A DNA stretch of 32,252 nucleotides from Gemmatimonadota bacterium. GTDB lineage: Bacteria; Gemmatimonadota; Gemmatimonadetes; Palauibacterales; KS3-K002. Positions 6,116 through 14,437 of this stretch are shown piece after piece. The number at the start of each line of letters is the position of its first letter. Position 1 is the stretch's first letter. The DNA is taken from NCBI GenBank assembly GCA_020350785.1, contig CP070722.1:507983-540234 (forward strand). The letters run 5' to 3'. The position numbers and the translations under genes were made by a program. Under the pieces are notes generated by a model. That model did not search any database, was not told the origin of the DNA, and worked only from the letters and a program-made list of their open reading frames with translations.

Positions 6116-8320
6116 ATGTCAGACGGCGAGCAACAGATGGAGGTTCGACGGGACGATAGCGGCGGACGCGGGGCTGCTATTCGGCTCGCCGCCTACAGCT
6201 TTCTCATCCTCTTCTTCGAGCTGGCTCTGATCCGCTATCTGCCCGCCACGGTCAGGTTCTTCTCCTACTACATCAACCTCGTACTGATCGCCACTTTCGT
6301 TGGCATGGGGGCCGGCCTGCTGGCCGTTCGCCAGGTGGATCGGTTGCGCTGGGCGTTTCCGGTGCTGGCGCTCCTGGTCGTCGCGCTGGCCCGCCGGTTG
6401 GCCGACGTGCCGGTAATCGCGCCGCAGGATCCTGATGAGTTCCTTTGGGCCAACTTCTACGACACGTCAGAGGCGGCGGTCGCGCTCGGACTTGTGCCCA
6501 CTGTGGGAGTGCTCTTCGCCGCCTGCGCGGTCTTTTTCGTACCGTTGGGCGCGATGTTGGGCGAAGAGTTCAGACGCTTCAGATCCTTGGTGGCTTACTC
6601 CATCGACATCGCCGGCAGTCTTCTCGGCATCATCTGCTTCGGGTTGATCAGCTATGCGGGGTGGCCACCCTGGTCCTGGTTCGCGCTGGGCCTCGCCGTT
6701 CTGGCCGTGGTATCGCTTCAGCGGTTGCGGTATTCCGCCGCGACTGCGGCCTTCGGGGTTGCGGTCGTTGCTCTGCTGCTGACGGCGCAGAGCCCGACTG
6801 AGCGCTGGTCTCCCTACTATCGTGTCGACTGGCGCGAGGCCAGGGAGGCGGGCTACGCCGTCAACGTCAACGGCTCGATGCATCTGTCGATTCTCGACCT
6901 CTCTGAGGATGGCGCCCAGTCCGATCCTTGGGTGCAGGGCGCCAAGCTGAGCTACCTTGCCCCCTACCAGACGGCGGGCGATACGGTCCTGGTCCTCGGC
7001 GCCGGCGCCGGGAACGACGTCGCGCTGCTGCTCGACATGGGGGTCGAGCACGTCGATGCAGTCGAGATCGATCCGGTAATCGCAGAGATGGGTCGTGGTC
7101 TGCATTTCCAGCGACCGTACCTCGATCCACGTGTGAAGGTCCGGATCACGGACGCTCGCGCGTTTCTGAAGTCAACGGCAAGGAGGTACGATCTCGTCAT
7201 CTTCGGCACACTAGACAGCCAGACCCTGTTATCGGGGCTCAGCTCACTTCGCCTAGACAACTACGTATACACCCTGGAGGCGTTGCGATCGGCCCGCGCC
7301 CTCCTGTCGCCGGGCGGTCGGCTGGTCATGTACCACATGTCGCCGCGGGAAGACATCGCAGCGAAGATTTTCCAGACGCTGGCCATCGCCTGCGGGCGGC
7401 CGCCGATCGTCCACCACTGGCAGCCGCATCTTCTCTTCAACTTCGCCTTCGTCTGCGAGAACTCGGTTGTGCAAGCACCACGATTGCAGACTGTGGAGTA
7501 TCGCCTCCGCTTCCCGATCACCTTCCAGGCTGGCGGAGAGCGAGAACGGATGGAAGTGGTGAACGAGTCGCGACTCGCCGGTTATCCGGACTATCTGCTG
7601 CAAGATGTCGAGATACCTAGCGACGACTGGCCTTACCTCTATCTTCGGCGGCGAACCCTTCCGGCGGTATACATGGAAGGGCTGGCGTTGGTGCTTCTCT
7701 TCTCAGTTCTGCTCGTAGCGTTGGCCGGCGGTCGTCAAGTGCGCGGCGCTGCAGATCACCAAATGTTCCTCCTGGGTCTCGGCTTCCTGCTGCTGGAGAC
7801 GAAGAGCGTGACCGAGATGTCGCTCCTCTTCGGCTCGACCTGGGGCGTGAATTTGCTGGTCTTCTCTTCGATCCTGTTGATGATCCTGCTGGCCAACTGG
7901 CTGGTCCTGGCTCGGGGAAATGTGTCGCTCCGACCGGTCCTCCTCGCACTGCTGGCCAGCCTGATTGCGGGCTATGCGATTCCGGTGCGGGCGCTGGTGG
8001 GCTCGTCCGCCACCCTGGAGTGGATCCTCGGCGGTCTCTTTCTGGCGCTCCCGCTATTCTTCGCCGCCCTCACGTTCGCGACCCTGTTCAAAGAGCGGCA
8101 GAACTCCGTCCGGGCTCTGGGCTACAACTTGTTTGGTGCCGCCGTGGGTGGCGTGTTGGAGTATTCGGTCATGGTACTGGGTGTGAAAGCCCTGTACTTG
8201 ATCGCCGCCGCGGCCTATGGGTTGCTCTGGTTTTCATTATCGAGGTCCGGGCGCGGCGCCCTTGCCGGACGCATTGCCGGCCCGACAAGCGGGCCGCTAT
8301 CTTCGGCGGACCACATGTGA
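6116..8320 (+). CDS. Membrane protein with embedded spermidine-synthase-like Rossmann domain (paralogue A)
   Basis: 734 residues from the ATG at 6116. The frame is open upstream to a GTG at 6011, but those 35 residues are not membrane-like and begin 10 bp after a terminator hairpin, so I prefer 6116. Layout by eye: six or seven membrane segments (about 20-235), a soluble SAM-type domain (about 250-500), then six or seven more segments (about 540-725). Seen in the soluble domain: LVLGAGAGNDVALLL (nucleotide loop), VDAVEID (acidic ribose contact), ITDARAFLK, and YDLVIFGTLDS. In spermidine synthases the last segment reads YDxIxxDxxDP, where the first Asp is catalytic; here it is Gly364. True aminopropyl transfer is therefore unlikely. 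The first helix has FELALIR, matching YEILLVR in the second copy at 29711-32116. Function unknown. Confidence 0.85.
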   Translation: MSDGEQQMEVRRDDSGGRGAAIRLAAYSFLILFFELALIRYLPATVRFFSYYINLVLIATFVGMGAGLLAVRQVDRLRWAFPVLALLVVALARRLADVPVIAPQDPDEFLWANFYDTSEAAVALGLVPTVGVLFAACAVFFVPLGAMLGEEFRRFRSLVAYSIDIAGSLLGIICFGLISYAGWPPWSWFALGLAVLAVVSLQRLRYSAATAAFGVAVVALLLTAQSPTERWSPYYRVDWREAREAGYAVNVNGSMHLSILDLSEDGAQSDPWVQGAKLSYLAPYQTAGDTVLVLGAGAGNDVALLLDMGVEHVDAVEIDPVIAEMGRGLHFQRPYLDPRVKVRITDARAFLKSTARRYDLVIFGTLDSQTLLSGLSSLRLDNYVYTLEALRSARALLSPGGRLVMYHMSPREDIAAKIFQTLAIACGRPPIVHHWQPHLLFNFAFVCENSVVQAPRLQTVEYRLRFPITFQAGGERERMEVVNESRLAGYPDYLLQDVEIPSDDWPYLYLRRRTLPAVYMEGLALVLLFSVLLVALAGGRQVRGAADHQMFLLGLGFLLLETKSVTEMSLLFGSTWGVNLLVFSSILLMILLANWLVLARGNVSLRPVLLALLASLIAGYAIPVRALVGSSATLEWILGGLFLALPLFFAALTFATLFKERQNSVRALGYNLFGAAVGGVLEYSVMVLGVKALYLIAAAAYGLLWFSLSRSGRGALAGRIAGPTSGPLSSADHM

Positions 8321-8508
8321 ATGTGAGAGAGGAGTACCGGATTCCGAGGATGCTTTCAAGAAGGCCGGGGCGACCATGCATCCTTTTGACCCGTGAGCGC
8401 ATCATTATATTGGGGTGACAAACTCCGCATGGCAGGCCGGCCTGGTGGGCAACGACTCTCTCTGGCCGTCCGAGGGGTGATTCCCAAGACCCTACAGGCA
8501 ATTACTTG

Positions 8509-10383
8509 ATGATCAGCGATAAACCCTCGCGGTTAGGTCTCTTCCTGGCGGAGCTCAAGCGCCGACACGTGTGGCGGGCGATGATCGCCTATGCGGCCGC
8601 GGCTTTCGTCGTACTGCAGACAGCAGAGATAGTCCTTCCGGCGTTCGACGCGCCTGCCTGGGGGATGCGTGTATTGGTGCTGCTGACGCTGCTGGGCTTG
8701 CCCATGACCTTGGCTCTGGCCTGGGTCTACGAGATAACGCCGCAGGGCATCAGGCGGACTGAGGATCTGGAGACCCCGCTTCGTGGCCATACGCGTCCTG
8801 GCCGTATGATGCCTCGCGTGGCCTTTCTGGGGCTAACGCTGGCGACGGTCGCGGTCGCCGGCTGGTGGATGGTGCGCTGGACGGTTCCGGAAGACGCTGG
8901 CCCCGGTGGGGTGGAGGAGTTCAGCGCGGTGCCGGCCCCGGCAGCCTTGGCTGAAGTCGGACCCATCCGCTCGCTGGCCGTTCTACCGTTCGAGAGCTTC
9001 GCCGAGGACGCCCAGCCGGACTACTTTTCCGCCGGCATGCACGAGGCGGTCATCGCGCAGCTCAGCCAGATCTCGGCGCTCAGAGTCGTCTCGCGGACCT
9101 CCGTGATGCGCTACGCCGGAACGACGCTGTCGGTGCCGCAAATCGCGCGCGAGCTGAACGTCAGAGCGGTCGTTGAAGGGTCGGTGCTACGAGCCGGCGA
9201 CCGCGTCCGGATTACCGTTCAGCTGATCGATGGTCGGACCGACGATCACCTGTGGTCGCAGGTCTACGAGCGTGAGCTCGAGGATGTCATCGCTTTGCAG
9301 AGCGAGGTCGCTCGCGCCATCGCCGCGGAGATCGAGGCTGAGCTGACGCCGGAGGAAGAGACGCGTCTGGCTTCCACGGTGCCAGTCGACCCCGAGGCGT
9401 ACGATGCCTATTTGCGAGGTCGCGAAGAGCAGGCGAAGGGAACGGTCGAATCCCTCGAGGAGGCGAAGGGTCACTACCAGGTAGCGGTCGAGGAGGATCC
9501 ATCCTTCGCCGCCGCCTACACCGCCCTCGCCGGCACCCGGGTCCTTCTGGGTATCAGCGACTCGACCCGCCTCGAGGAGTTCGCGCCTGCGGTCCAGGAG
9601 GCCCGGCGCGCCCTGGAGCTGGATAGCAGCTCGCCCGAAGCGCAGGCGGTACTGGTGGAGATTCAGCGGCGACTGACGCAGAGAGCGGATTCGCTGCAAA
9701 GGCAGGTCCGGATTGCAGTGCCGGGGCTGGACTCTCTTGTGGCTCCAAACGCCGAATTCGTGGTGGAGCTGAGCGAGTTCGGCCGTCAGGTGCAGGAGGT
9801 CGCGCTGGCGCCGAAGGTCGGTACCCGGGCTAGCTTGGGTACCGAGCGTGAGGTGGGGATGGCGCGCCACCTTGCCGGTTCGGGTCAGTACGAGGCCGCC
9901 GAGGGGGTGCTTCGCGGTTTGTTGGACGCTGATCCCAACCTGGAAGCGGCTTGGGATGCCTTGGAATATGTCCACACCGTCCAGGGCGACTACGAGGGCG
10001 CCGTGGCGGTTCGTGCCGAGCGAGTGGAGCGAGAGGGTCACGGTGCCGAAGAGCGAGCCGCGCTCGGCCGACTGCGGGAGCGCATCGCTGCTGATGGAGA
10101 GCGCGGGTATTGGGAGTGGCGTCTGCAGGAGCTGAGCGACAAGGAAGATACCGGCGAAGAAGTGTCGCAGGTGGATATCGCTTCCACCCTGGTGCACCTG
10201 GGTCGCCGTGACGAAGCGCTCGACCGCCTGGAACGGGCGCGTGCCGAACGTGACCCAAAGTTGGCCTTGTTGATGAGCGACCCGACTTGGGATCCTCTGA
10301 GGGGCGAGCCACGATTCCGCGCGCTGTTGGTCGGGCTGCGCAAAGTTCATGTGCGCCCGCCGTCACCGCCCGATAGGCGCTGA
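8509..10383 (+). CDS. FlgO/TolB-like domain and TPR membrane protein (kinase-less)
   Basis: 624 residues. N-terminus: ELKRRHVWRAMIAYAAAAF opens a first membrane segment (about 24-44), with a second at 54-74 followed by the usual 'AWVYEITPQGIRRT', and a third at about 103-122. Then comes a FlgO/TolB N-terminal-like domain (about 152-278): SLAVLPFESF, DYFSAGMHEAVIAQLSQI, LRVVSRTSVMRYA, ARELNVRAVVEGSVLRAGDRVRITVQLID and DHLWSQVYER. After VDPEAYDAYLRGR (about 294-304) come degenerate TPR repeats to the C-terminus. This architecture is often found fused to serine/threonine kinases or CadC-type DNA-binding domains; here neither is present. The likely role is sensing or protein-protein scaffolding at the membrane, which is inferred. 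The start is ATG 8509, preceded directly by an in-frame TTG (8506); the ribosome site is weak. Confidence 0.88.
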   Translation: MISDKPSRLGLFLAELKRRHVWRAMIAYAAAAFVVLQTAEIVLPAFDAPAWGMRVLVLLTLLGLPMTLALAWVYEITPQGIRRTEDLETPLRGHTRPGRMMPRVAFLGLTLATVAVAGWWMVRWTVPEDAGPGGVEEFSAVPAPAALAEVGPIRSLAVLPFESFAEDAQPDYFSAGMHEAVIAQLSQISALRVVSRTSVMRYAGTTLSVPQIARELNVRAVVEGSVLRAGDRVRITVQLIDGRTDDHLWSQVYERELEDVIALQSEVARAIAAEIEAELTPEEETRLASTVPVDPEAYDAYLRGREEQAKGTVESLEEAKGHYQVAVEEDPSFAAAYTALAGTRVLLGISDSTRLEEFAPAVQEARRALELDSSSPEAQAVLVEIQRRLTQRADSLQRQVRIAVPGLDSLVAPNAEFVVELSEFGRQVQEVALAPKVGTRASLGTEREVGMARHLAGSGQYEAAEGVLRGLLDADPNLEAAWDALEYVHTVQGDYEGAVAVRAERVEREGHGAEERAALGRLRERIAADGERGYWEWRLQELSDKEDTGEEVSQVDIASTLVHLGRRDEALDRLERARAERDPKLALLMSDPTWDPLRGEPRFRALLVGLRKVHVRPPSPPDRR

Positions 10384-11004
10384 CTGCCGCACAGCACCAA
10401 CCCTGCCGCCAAACCGTCAGGCGGCCGCCAACTTCGAGGCCTTCGGCACTCCCTTTCCCAACGTTTACGAGGGCGCTATGCGGTTGACTCTTTGAGTTAT
10501 ACGGCGGGCCAGAACTCGGATCCCGTAGTCGTCATATTCTCTTGGCATGGTTTCGGATCCCTGGTCTGGCCCGCCAGCTGCTTCCGGGTTGTTCTCCTCT
10601 TCTGCTGACTCATCGGCTCGCAGCGGGGCGCCGCCGACAGCCGCTCCATCGAGGGCTGGCTTCCACAGTAGCAACACCCGTTCCTTCTGAGCGATCTTCG
10701 TGCTAAGTGTCTGGTATATATAATCTTGTGGGCGTCGGACACCTTGGCCGCAAGAGCGGCCTCGCACTGTCGCGTTACGGGCACGTAACACGACCGGTTA
10801 CCGGTCCGCCCCGTCAGCTACGACCCTGCGGCGGTTTGGTGGAGAGGGAGCCCCTGCCAGGTCGCAGCTCTTGAGGCCCCGAGTAGTTCGAACGGCGGCC
10901 GGATCGGAGGGACCCGCGAGGCATGGCGGGTGACGTTGGTGAGGCGTAGCTTGGGGCGATCAGGTCGAGTCTGTTTTCAGTTTCAGATCAGCGAGCGGGC
11001 TAGC
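10384..11004. other. 621 bp intergenic region with a long inverted repeat and an AT-rich island
   Basis: I see no convincing gene here. A minus-strand frame (10791-10465, 108 codons) has a plausible-looking composition but no ribosome site and no recognisable family. The region holds the inverted repeat at 10503-10575 (listed separately) and an AT-rich spot with an exact TATAAT at 10719-10724 in otherwise GC-rich DNA, without a good -35 box for either strand. A small RNA, a decayed element or a regulatory region are all possible. Confidence 0.5.
10503..10575. repeat. Long imperfect inverted repeat (21-nt arms)
   Basis: GGCGGGCCAGA at 10503-10513 is repeated as a perfect reverse complement at 10565-10575. 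The arms extend inward to GGATCC boxes (10518-10523 and 10555-10560), giving 17 of 21 paired positions with a 31-nt loop. There is no T-tract and no transposase nearby. It could be a structured RNA, a protein-binding site or the remnant of a small mobile element. Confidence 0.65.
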
Positions 11005-11442
11005 ATGGCACAAGGCAAGCGCGGGCTCCTGAGCGCGCCGGCACTCCTGCTGGGCGCTTTCCTGGCAGTCGGGTGCTCCACCGAACCTATACCGCGGGAC
11101 TACCGTTGGGTTTACGGAACTTGGGATTGGGTCAAGGCTGTGGGTGAACCCAATTTCGAGATGACACCGCAAAGTGAAGGTTTCGAGCTCAAGTACGTAA
11201 TCAGTCGGGGTGGCTTGTTCGAGATCTACAGGAGCGGCTTCCTGGAGGTCAATACTAGCTTCACGTTCTCGTGGGACACGGTGTCCAGCCCAGGTGACAC
11301 GCTCGGGGTGTTGGAGTTCGCGGATTCGACGGCGTATACCGGTCGGCGCCAGCTGCTGAGGCGTGTCGGTGCCGACACCCTGGTACTGTTCAGCCCTTTC
11401 ATCGATGCGCCCCACGTCTACTTCGTAAGGTCCAGTCGCTGA
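11005..11442 (+). CDS. Small lipoprotein, function unknown
   Basis: 145 residues from the ATG at 11005. The start is chosen because it gives a clean signal peptide (basic GKR, hydrophobic core) ending in the lipobox AVGC (Cys24); the longer frame from 10930 adds 25 residues before that signal. The mature part is beta-rich by eye, with WVYGTWDWVKAVG near its start, SGFLEVNTSFTFSWDT in the middle and VYFVRSS at the end. The 'YGTWxW' opening and alternating aromatic strands recall small lipocalin-like lipoproteins, but I cannot assign a family. The ribosome site is poor (GCGGGC). The next gene starts 141 bp downstream and is unrelated. Confidence 0.75.
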   Translation: MAQGKRGLLSAPALLLGAFLAVGCSTEPIPRDYRWVYGTWDWVKAVGEPNFEMTPQSEGFELKYVISRGGLFEIYRSGFLEVNTSFTFSWDTVSSPGDTLGVLEFADSTAYTGRRQLLRRVGADTLVLFSPFIDAPHVYFVRSSR

Positions 11443-11583
11443 GCGCGGGCGACGAGCCATCTGAACGCCGCCGGCCGGTGCTTGACCTGCATCTGTGGCC
11501 TTCCCATCGTGCGCTGCAGGGCGCGCCGTGATCGCGCATAGCGGTGTGAAGATGCGCGCTCGGACATCTAGGAAGGGGCGGCG

Positions 11584-12987
11584 ATGAAGATCCAGTTCTG
11601 GGGGGCGGCACGCACCGTCACCGGCTCGATGCACTTACTGGAGGTGAATGGACAACGCGTTCTGCTGGACTGCGGCCTCTACCAGGGCAGGCGCAAGGAG
11701 GCCTTCGAGCGCAACCGGGGGTTGCCGTTCAAGGCCACCGACATCGATACGGTCATCCTTTCCCACGCCCACATAGATCACAGCGGCAACCTCCCTTCGC
11801 TGGTGCGGGCCGGATTTCGAGGCTGCATCTATTCCACCTCGGCCACGCGCGACCTCTGCGCCTACATGCTCGTCGATTCGGCGCACCTGCAGGAGAACGA
11901 CGTGCGCTTCGTGAACAAGCGGCGGAAGAAACAAGGTAAGGTGCCGTTCGAGCCGCTCTACACGAAGGATGACGTGGTCGAGACGCTGAAGTTGTTTCGC
12001 AGCATCGACTACGATCTTCCGTTTGAGCCCATGGCGGGACTGCGCGTCTTGTTCCGAGATGCCGGCCATATCTTGGGCTCGGCGATCGTGATCATCGATG
12101 CGAGCGAGAAGGGGCGCGAGTCCCGGCTGGTGTTCAGCGGTGATATCGGTCGTAAGGGCCTGCCCATACTGCGTGATCCGCGCACCGCCGAAGGCGCTGA
12201 CTTTGTCATCATGGAAAGCACCTACGGCAGCCGGGAGCACGAGACGGTCGCCAATGCCAAGAACCTCTTGCTCGAGACCGTGCTGGATGTCACGGATAAA
12301 GGCGGCAGATTGCTTATTCCCGCCTTCGCTGTCGGCCGCACTCAGGAGATCGTGTATCGACTAAACCAACTGTGGGAGGATGGCTCCCTGCCTCCCGTCG
12401 ATGTCTACGTCGACAGTCCTTTGGCTGTCAATGCGACCAGCGTCTTTCGGCTGCACCCTGAGTGTTACGACGAGGAGTACATCGAGGTGATGCTCAACGA
12501 CACGAACCGCGATCCACTCAATTTCGAGGGGTTGAGCTATGTCCGCAGCACCGATGGCTCCAAAGCGTTGAACGCTCTTGACCGTCCGGCTGTGATCATC
12601 TCCGCCTCGGGCATGTGCGAGGGCGGCCGGATCCTGCACCACCTGCGCCACCACGCCATCGACCCGGCCTCGACCGTGCTGTTCGTGAGTTTTCAAGCGG
12701 AGCACACCTTGGGACGCAAGATTCTCGAGGGCAGGAATCCGGTCTCTATCTACGGTGAGGAGTACGAGATTCGCGCCAGCGTCCGAAAAGCGGAGGGGTA
12801 CAGCGCCCATGCCGACCGCAGCGGCCTGTTGAGTTGGGCCGCGCGCGTCCGGGCGGAGGGTGACGTCAAGCATATCTTTCTCGTGCACGGGGAGGAGGAG
12901 GGCATGTCGGCGCTGGCCGGAGGTCTGCGCGAGCAGGGCGCGCCCGATGTGCAGCTGCCCCAGCGCGGCCAGGCGTACGAGCTCTAG
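11584..12987 (+). CDS. MBL-fold/beta-CASP RNA-processing exonuclease or endonuclease
   Basis: 467 residues with a metallo-beta-lactamase fold and a beta-CASP insert, the architecture of CPSF-73 and related bacterial RNases. Seen: FWGAARTVTGS at the start, the zinc motif HAHIDH at 61-66 (HxHxDH), RDAGHILGSA, FSGDIGR, then beta-CASP motifs MESTYGSREH (acidic motif A), IPAFAVGRTQEIVY, SASGMCEGGRILHH and AEGYSAHADRSGLL (distal His). It should be a cytosolic Zn-dependent ribonuclease. The exact substrate (mRNA turnover or maturation) is not determinable. Length fits the 450-470 residue bacterial group, without the RNase J C-terminal domain. AGGAAGGGG at 11570-11577 serves as ribosome site. It ends 24 bp from the convergent LOG-family gene. 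Confidence 0.93.
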   Translation: MKIQFWGAARTVTGSMHLLEVNGQRVLLDCGLYQGRRKEAFERNRGLPFKATDIDTVILSHAHIDHSGNLPSLVRAGFRGCIYSTSATRDLCAYMLVDSAHLQENDVRFVNKRRKKQGKVPFEPLYTKDDVVETLKLFRSIDYDLPFEPMAGLRVLFRDAGHILGSAIVIIDASEKGRESRLVFSGDIGRKGLPILRDPRTAEGADFVIMESTYGSREHETVANAKNLLLETVLDVTDKGGRLLIPAFAVGRTQEIVYRLNQLWEDGSLPPVDVYVDSPLAVNATSVFRLHPECYDEEYIEVMLNDTNRDPLNFEGLSYVRSTDGSKALNALDRPAVIISASGMCEGGRILHHLRHHAIDPASTVLFVSFQAEHTLGRKILEGRNPVSIYGEEYEIRASVRKAEGYSAHADRSGLLSWAARVRAEGDVKHIFLVHGEEEGMSALAGGLREQGAPDVQLPQRGQAYEL

Positions 12988-13011
12988 TTGGGCCCCGACC
13001 CTTTGGCCTGT

Positions 13012-13773
13012 CTATCCGCCGCTTTGCGGACGTCGTGACGGCCGCCGGCTCCGCGACTTTCTTTTTCCGGCACCGTCGACCTGGGCTTTGTGATCGCGGA
13101 TACGGGCGACTGCCTCCTCGATAGTCGCGGCACAGAAGGGTATGGAGAGGTCTTGGGGGTCGGCCAGGTTGCGTCCGGGGTGGATCATGTGATTTCGTGC
13201 CCACTGCACCAGATCCTTCCACATCTCCCCGACAAGTATGAAAGGCTTGTCGTACACGTGGCGCACCTGGCATAGCTGCCACACCATCAGAGCCTCCAAG
13301 CTCGTTCCGATGCCGCCGCGCACGACGATGAAAGCGTCGGAGAGGCGCACGAAGTGATGCAATCGCGTGAAGAAGGTGCGGTGCTTGTAGACGCGCTCGA
13401 CGAATGGATTGGCCGCTTCTTCATGGGGTAGCTCGATCGGTAGCCCGAACGAGCGAGTGCGGTTGTCGGGGTCACCCACCTGCTCGCCTTCGTTGGCCGC
13501 CTGCATCAACCCGGGCCCGCCGCCGGTGACGATGTCGCACCCGAGCGCGGCGAGCTGGGACGCCAGATCGCGCACCTCATTGTAAAGCCTTTCGCCGGGC
13601 TGCATCCGAGCCGAGCCGAAGATGGTCACACGATAAAAGCGGCTGCTCGGTGCGCGTATCCGCGAAAGATCATCGACAACCCTCCACAGATCGCGGAGCG
13701 ACGCCTCCACAATCTTGAACGTGGCGTCGGGGTCGACCTTGGACGATGACGCGCTCTGCCCTTTTCTCGTCAC
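13012..13773 (-). CDS. LOG-family nucleotide-binding protein (lysine-decarboxylase-like fold) with basic tail
   Basis: 252 residues from the GTG at 13773, chosen because AAGGAG lies 6 bp upstream; the frame is open 30 codons further but without a ribosome site. Rossmann-like LOG family. Seen: VTIFGSARM at about 49-57, VTGGGPGLMQAANEG at 82-96 and VRGGIGTSLEAL at 151-162. The family signature is PGGxGTxxE, which in plant-type LOG enzymes hydrolyses nucleoside 5'-monophosphates. Here the Pro is Arg152, while GG, GT and Glu160 are kept, so phosphoribohydrolase activity is possible but not certain. The C-terminus is a strongly basic tail (GAGKRKSRSRRPSRRP) not usual for the family. It lies 133 bp downstream of the ACT-domain gene on the same strand. 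Confidence 0.9.
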   Translation of the reverse strand: MTRKGQSASSSKVDPDATFKIVEASLRDLWRVVDDLSRIRAPSSRFYRVTIFGSARMQPGERLYNEVRDLASQLAALGCDIVTGGGPGLMQAANEGEQVGDPDNRTRSFGLPIELPHEEAANPFVERVYKHRTFFTRLHHFVRLSDAFIVVRGGIGTSLEALMVWQLCQVRHVYDKPFILVGEMWKDLVQWARNHMIHPGRNLADPQDLSIPFCAATIEEAVARIRDHKAQVDGAGKRKSRSRRPSRRPQSGG

Positions 13774-13779
13774 GCTGAT

Positions 13780-13785
13780 CTCCTT
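13780..13785 (-). promoter_or_regulatory. Shine-Dalgarno site deciding the LOG-family start
   Basis: On the minus strand AAGGAG sits 6 nt before a GTG at 13773. It makes that GTG the likely start rather than the first codon of the open frame at 13863. Confidence 0.75.
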
Positions 13786-13906
13786 GGTGAGACGCTCGAG
13801 TGATTTCTTGCCGGTGCTGTATGATGAAGGAAATGCCGCGCTCCGCTCCGACGCGCGGAGCACGGCACATCGGCCGCTGCTCTTCGGCGCGCTATCTCCG
13901 CCGCTG

Positions 13907-14323
13907 CTACTTGGCCCCTAGGGCCTTCGCAGCGCGGCTGTAGTCCTTGGGCCTGACCCAGAGGATCATGCCGTAGCGGTTCTTTCCGGCGGCTACCGCG
14001 TCGGCAGCCGTGATGTTGATCTTGCTGGCCGCTAGCTTGTTGATGTGGCGATGAACCGAGCCGAGCCTGTCGTCCCCTTGAATCAGGAAGCCCTTCTTGA
14101 CCTTGCTCAACCGCCAGTCGTTCTTCCGGGCCACGCGCCGCAACGCCGCCATGTTTTCCGGAATCAGATCGATTTGAGCCTTTCCGGCCTTCCCAGGGAA
14201 GCCGGTATAAGCCAGGAGGCTCACACCCGCGTCCTTGAGCTCGCCGAGGATATTGGCACCATGGCCAGCTCGGTTGGGAACGGTCACGTATACGTAGTTG
14301 ATCTTCTTGACGCGATCAGCCAT
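13907..14323 (-). CDS. Tandem ACT-like domain protein, function unknown
   Basis: 138 residues from the ATG at 14323, which has a near-perfect AGGAGGT four bases upstream; the open frame continues to 14374 but that site settles the start. Two ACT-like units can be read. The first is about 8-73 (INYVYVTVPNRAGHGANILGELKDAG, with the 'vpNrpGxgAxil..L..aGV' pattern). The second is about 75-135 (GFLIQGDDRLGSVHRHINKLAASKINI followed by YGMILWVRP). ACT domains bind small ligands, often amino acids, and regulate enzymes or transcription. No catalytic domain is attached, so it is probably a free-standing sensor; the partner is unknown. It is followed on the same strand by the LOG-family gene after 133 bp. 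A promoter candidate lies about 85 bp upstream. Confidence 0.85.
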   Translation of the reverse strand: MADRVKKINYVYVTVPNRAGHGANILGELKDAGVSLLAYTGFPGKAGKAQIDLIPENMAALRRVARKNDWRLSKVKKGFLIQGDDRLGSVHRHINKLAASKINITAADAVAAGKNRYGMILWVRPKDYSRAAKALGAK

Positions 14324-14327
14324 GGGT

Positions 14328-14334
14328 ACCTCCT
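14328..14334 (-). promoter_or_regulatory. Strong Shine-Dalgarno site of the ACT gene
   Basis: AGGAGGT on the minus strand, 4 nt before the ATG at 14323, fixes that start. Confidence 0.85.
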
Positions 14335-14408
14335 GGTGGAAGCGATGAGTCGAAGTACACAGGCGGAACAGCACGGCGGGTAACCCGGTCGCCGCTCCAT
14401 CGCAGTAC

Positions 14409-14437
14409 TCTATATCTGTTTGTAGAAAAATGGTGAA
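14409..14437 (-). promoter_or_regulatory. Sigma-70-type promoter candidate for the ACT/LOG pair
   Basis: On the minus strand, TTCACC (14437-14432) and TATAGA (14414-14409) are separated by exactly 17 bp in a locally AT-rich stretch. Each hexamer matches consensus at four of six positions. The start of the ACT gene is about 85 bp downstream. This is a by-eye match only. Confidence 0.4.

Noticed and set aside
8278-8296. 7 bp hairpin near the end of the SpeE-like gene, considered as a terminator
   Set aside because: Lies inside the coding sequence, 21 bp before the stop, and has no T-tract.
6116-8320. Annotation as spermidine synthase
   Set aside because: The catalytic Asp is Gly and the domain is embedded in membrane segments; only the fold is supported.
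9187-10350. 387-codon minus-strand frame
   Set aside because: Antisense shadow of the FlgO/TPR gene; low-complexity reading without domains.
10719-10724. Exact TATAAT considered as a promoter
   Set aside because: No -35 partner at normal spacing on the + strand, and the nearest start codon is 280 bp away.
10465-10791. 108-codon minus-strand frame in the intergenic region
   Set aside because: Composition is less extreme than other shadows, but there is no ribosome site and no recognised family, and it spans the inverted repeat. Kept only as a doubtful possibility.
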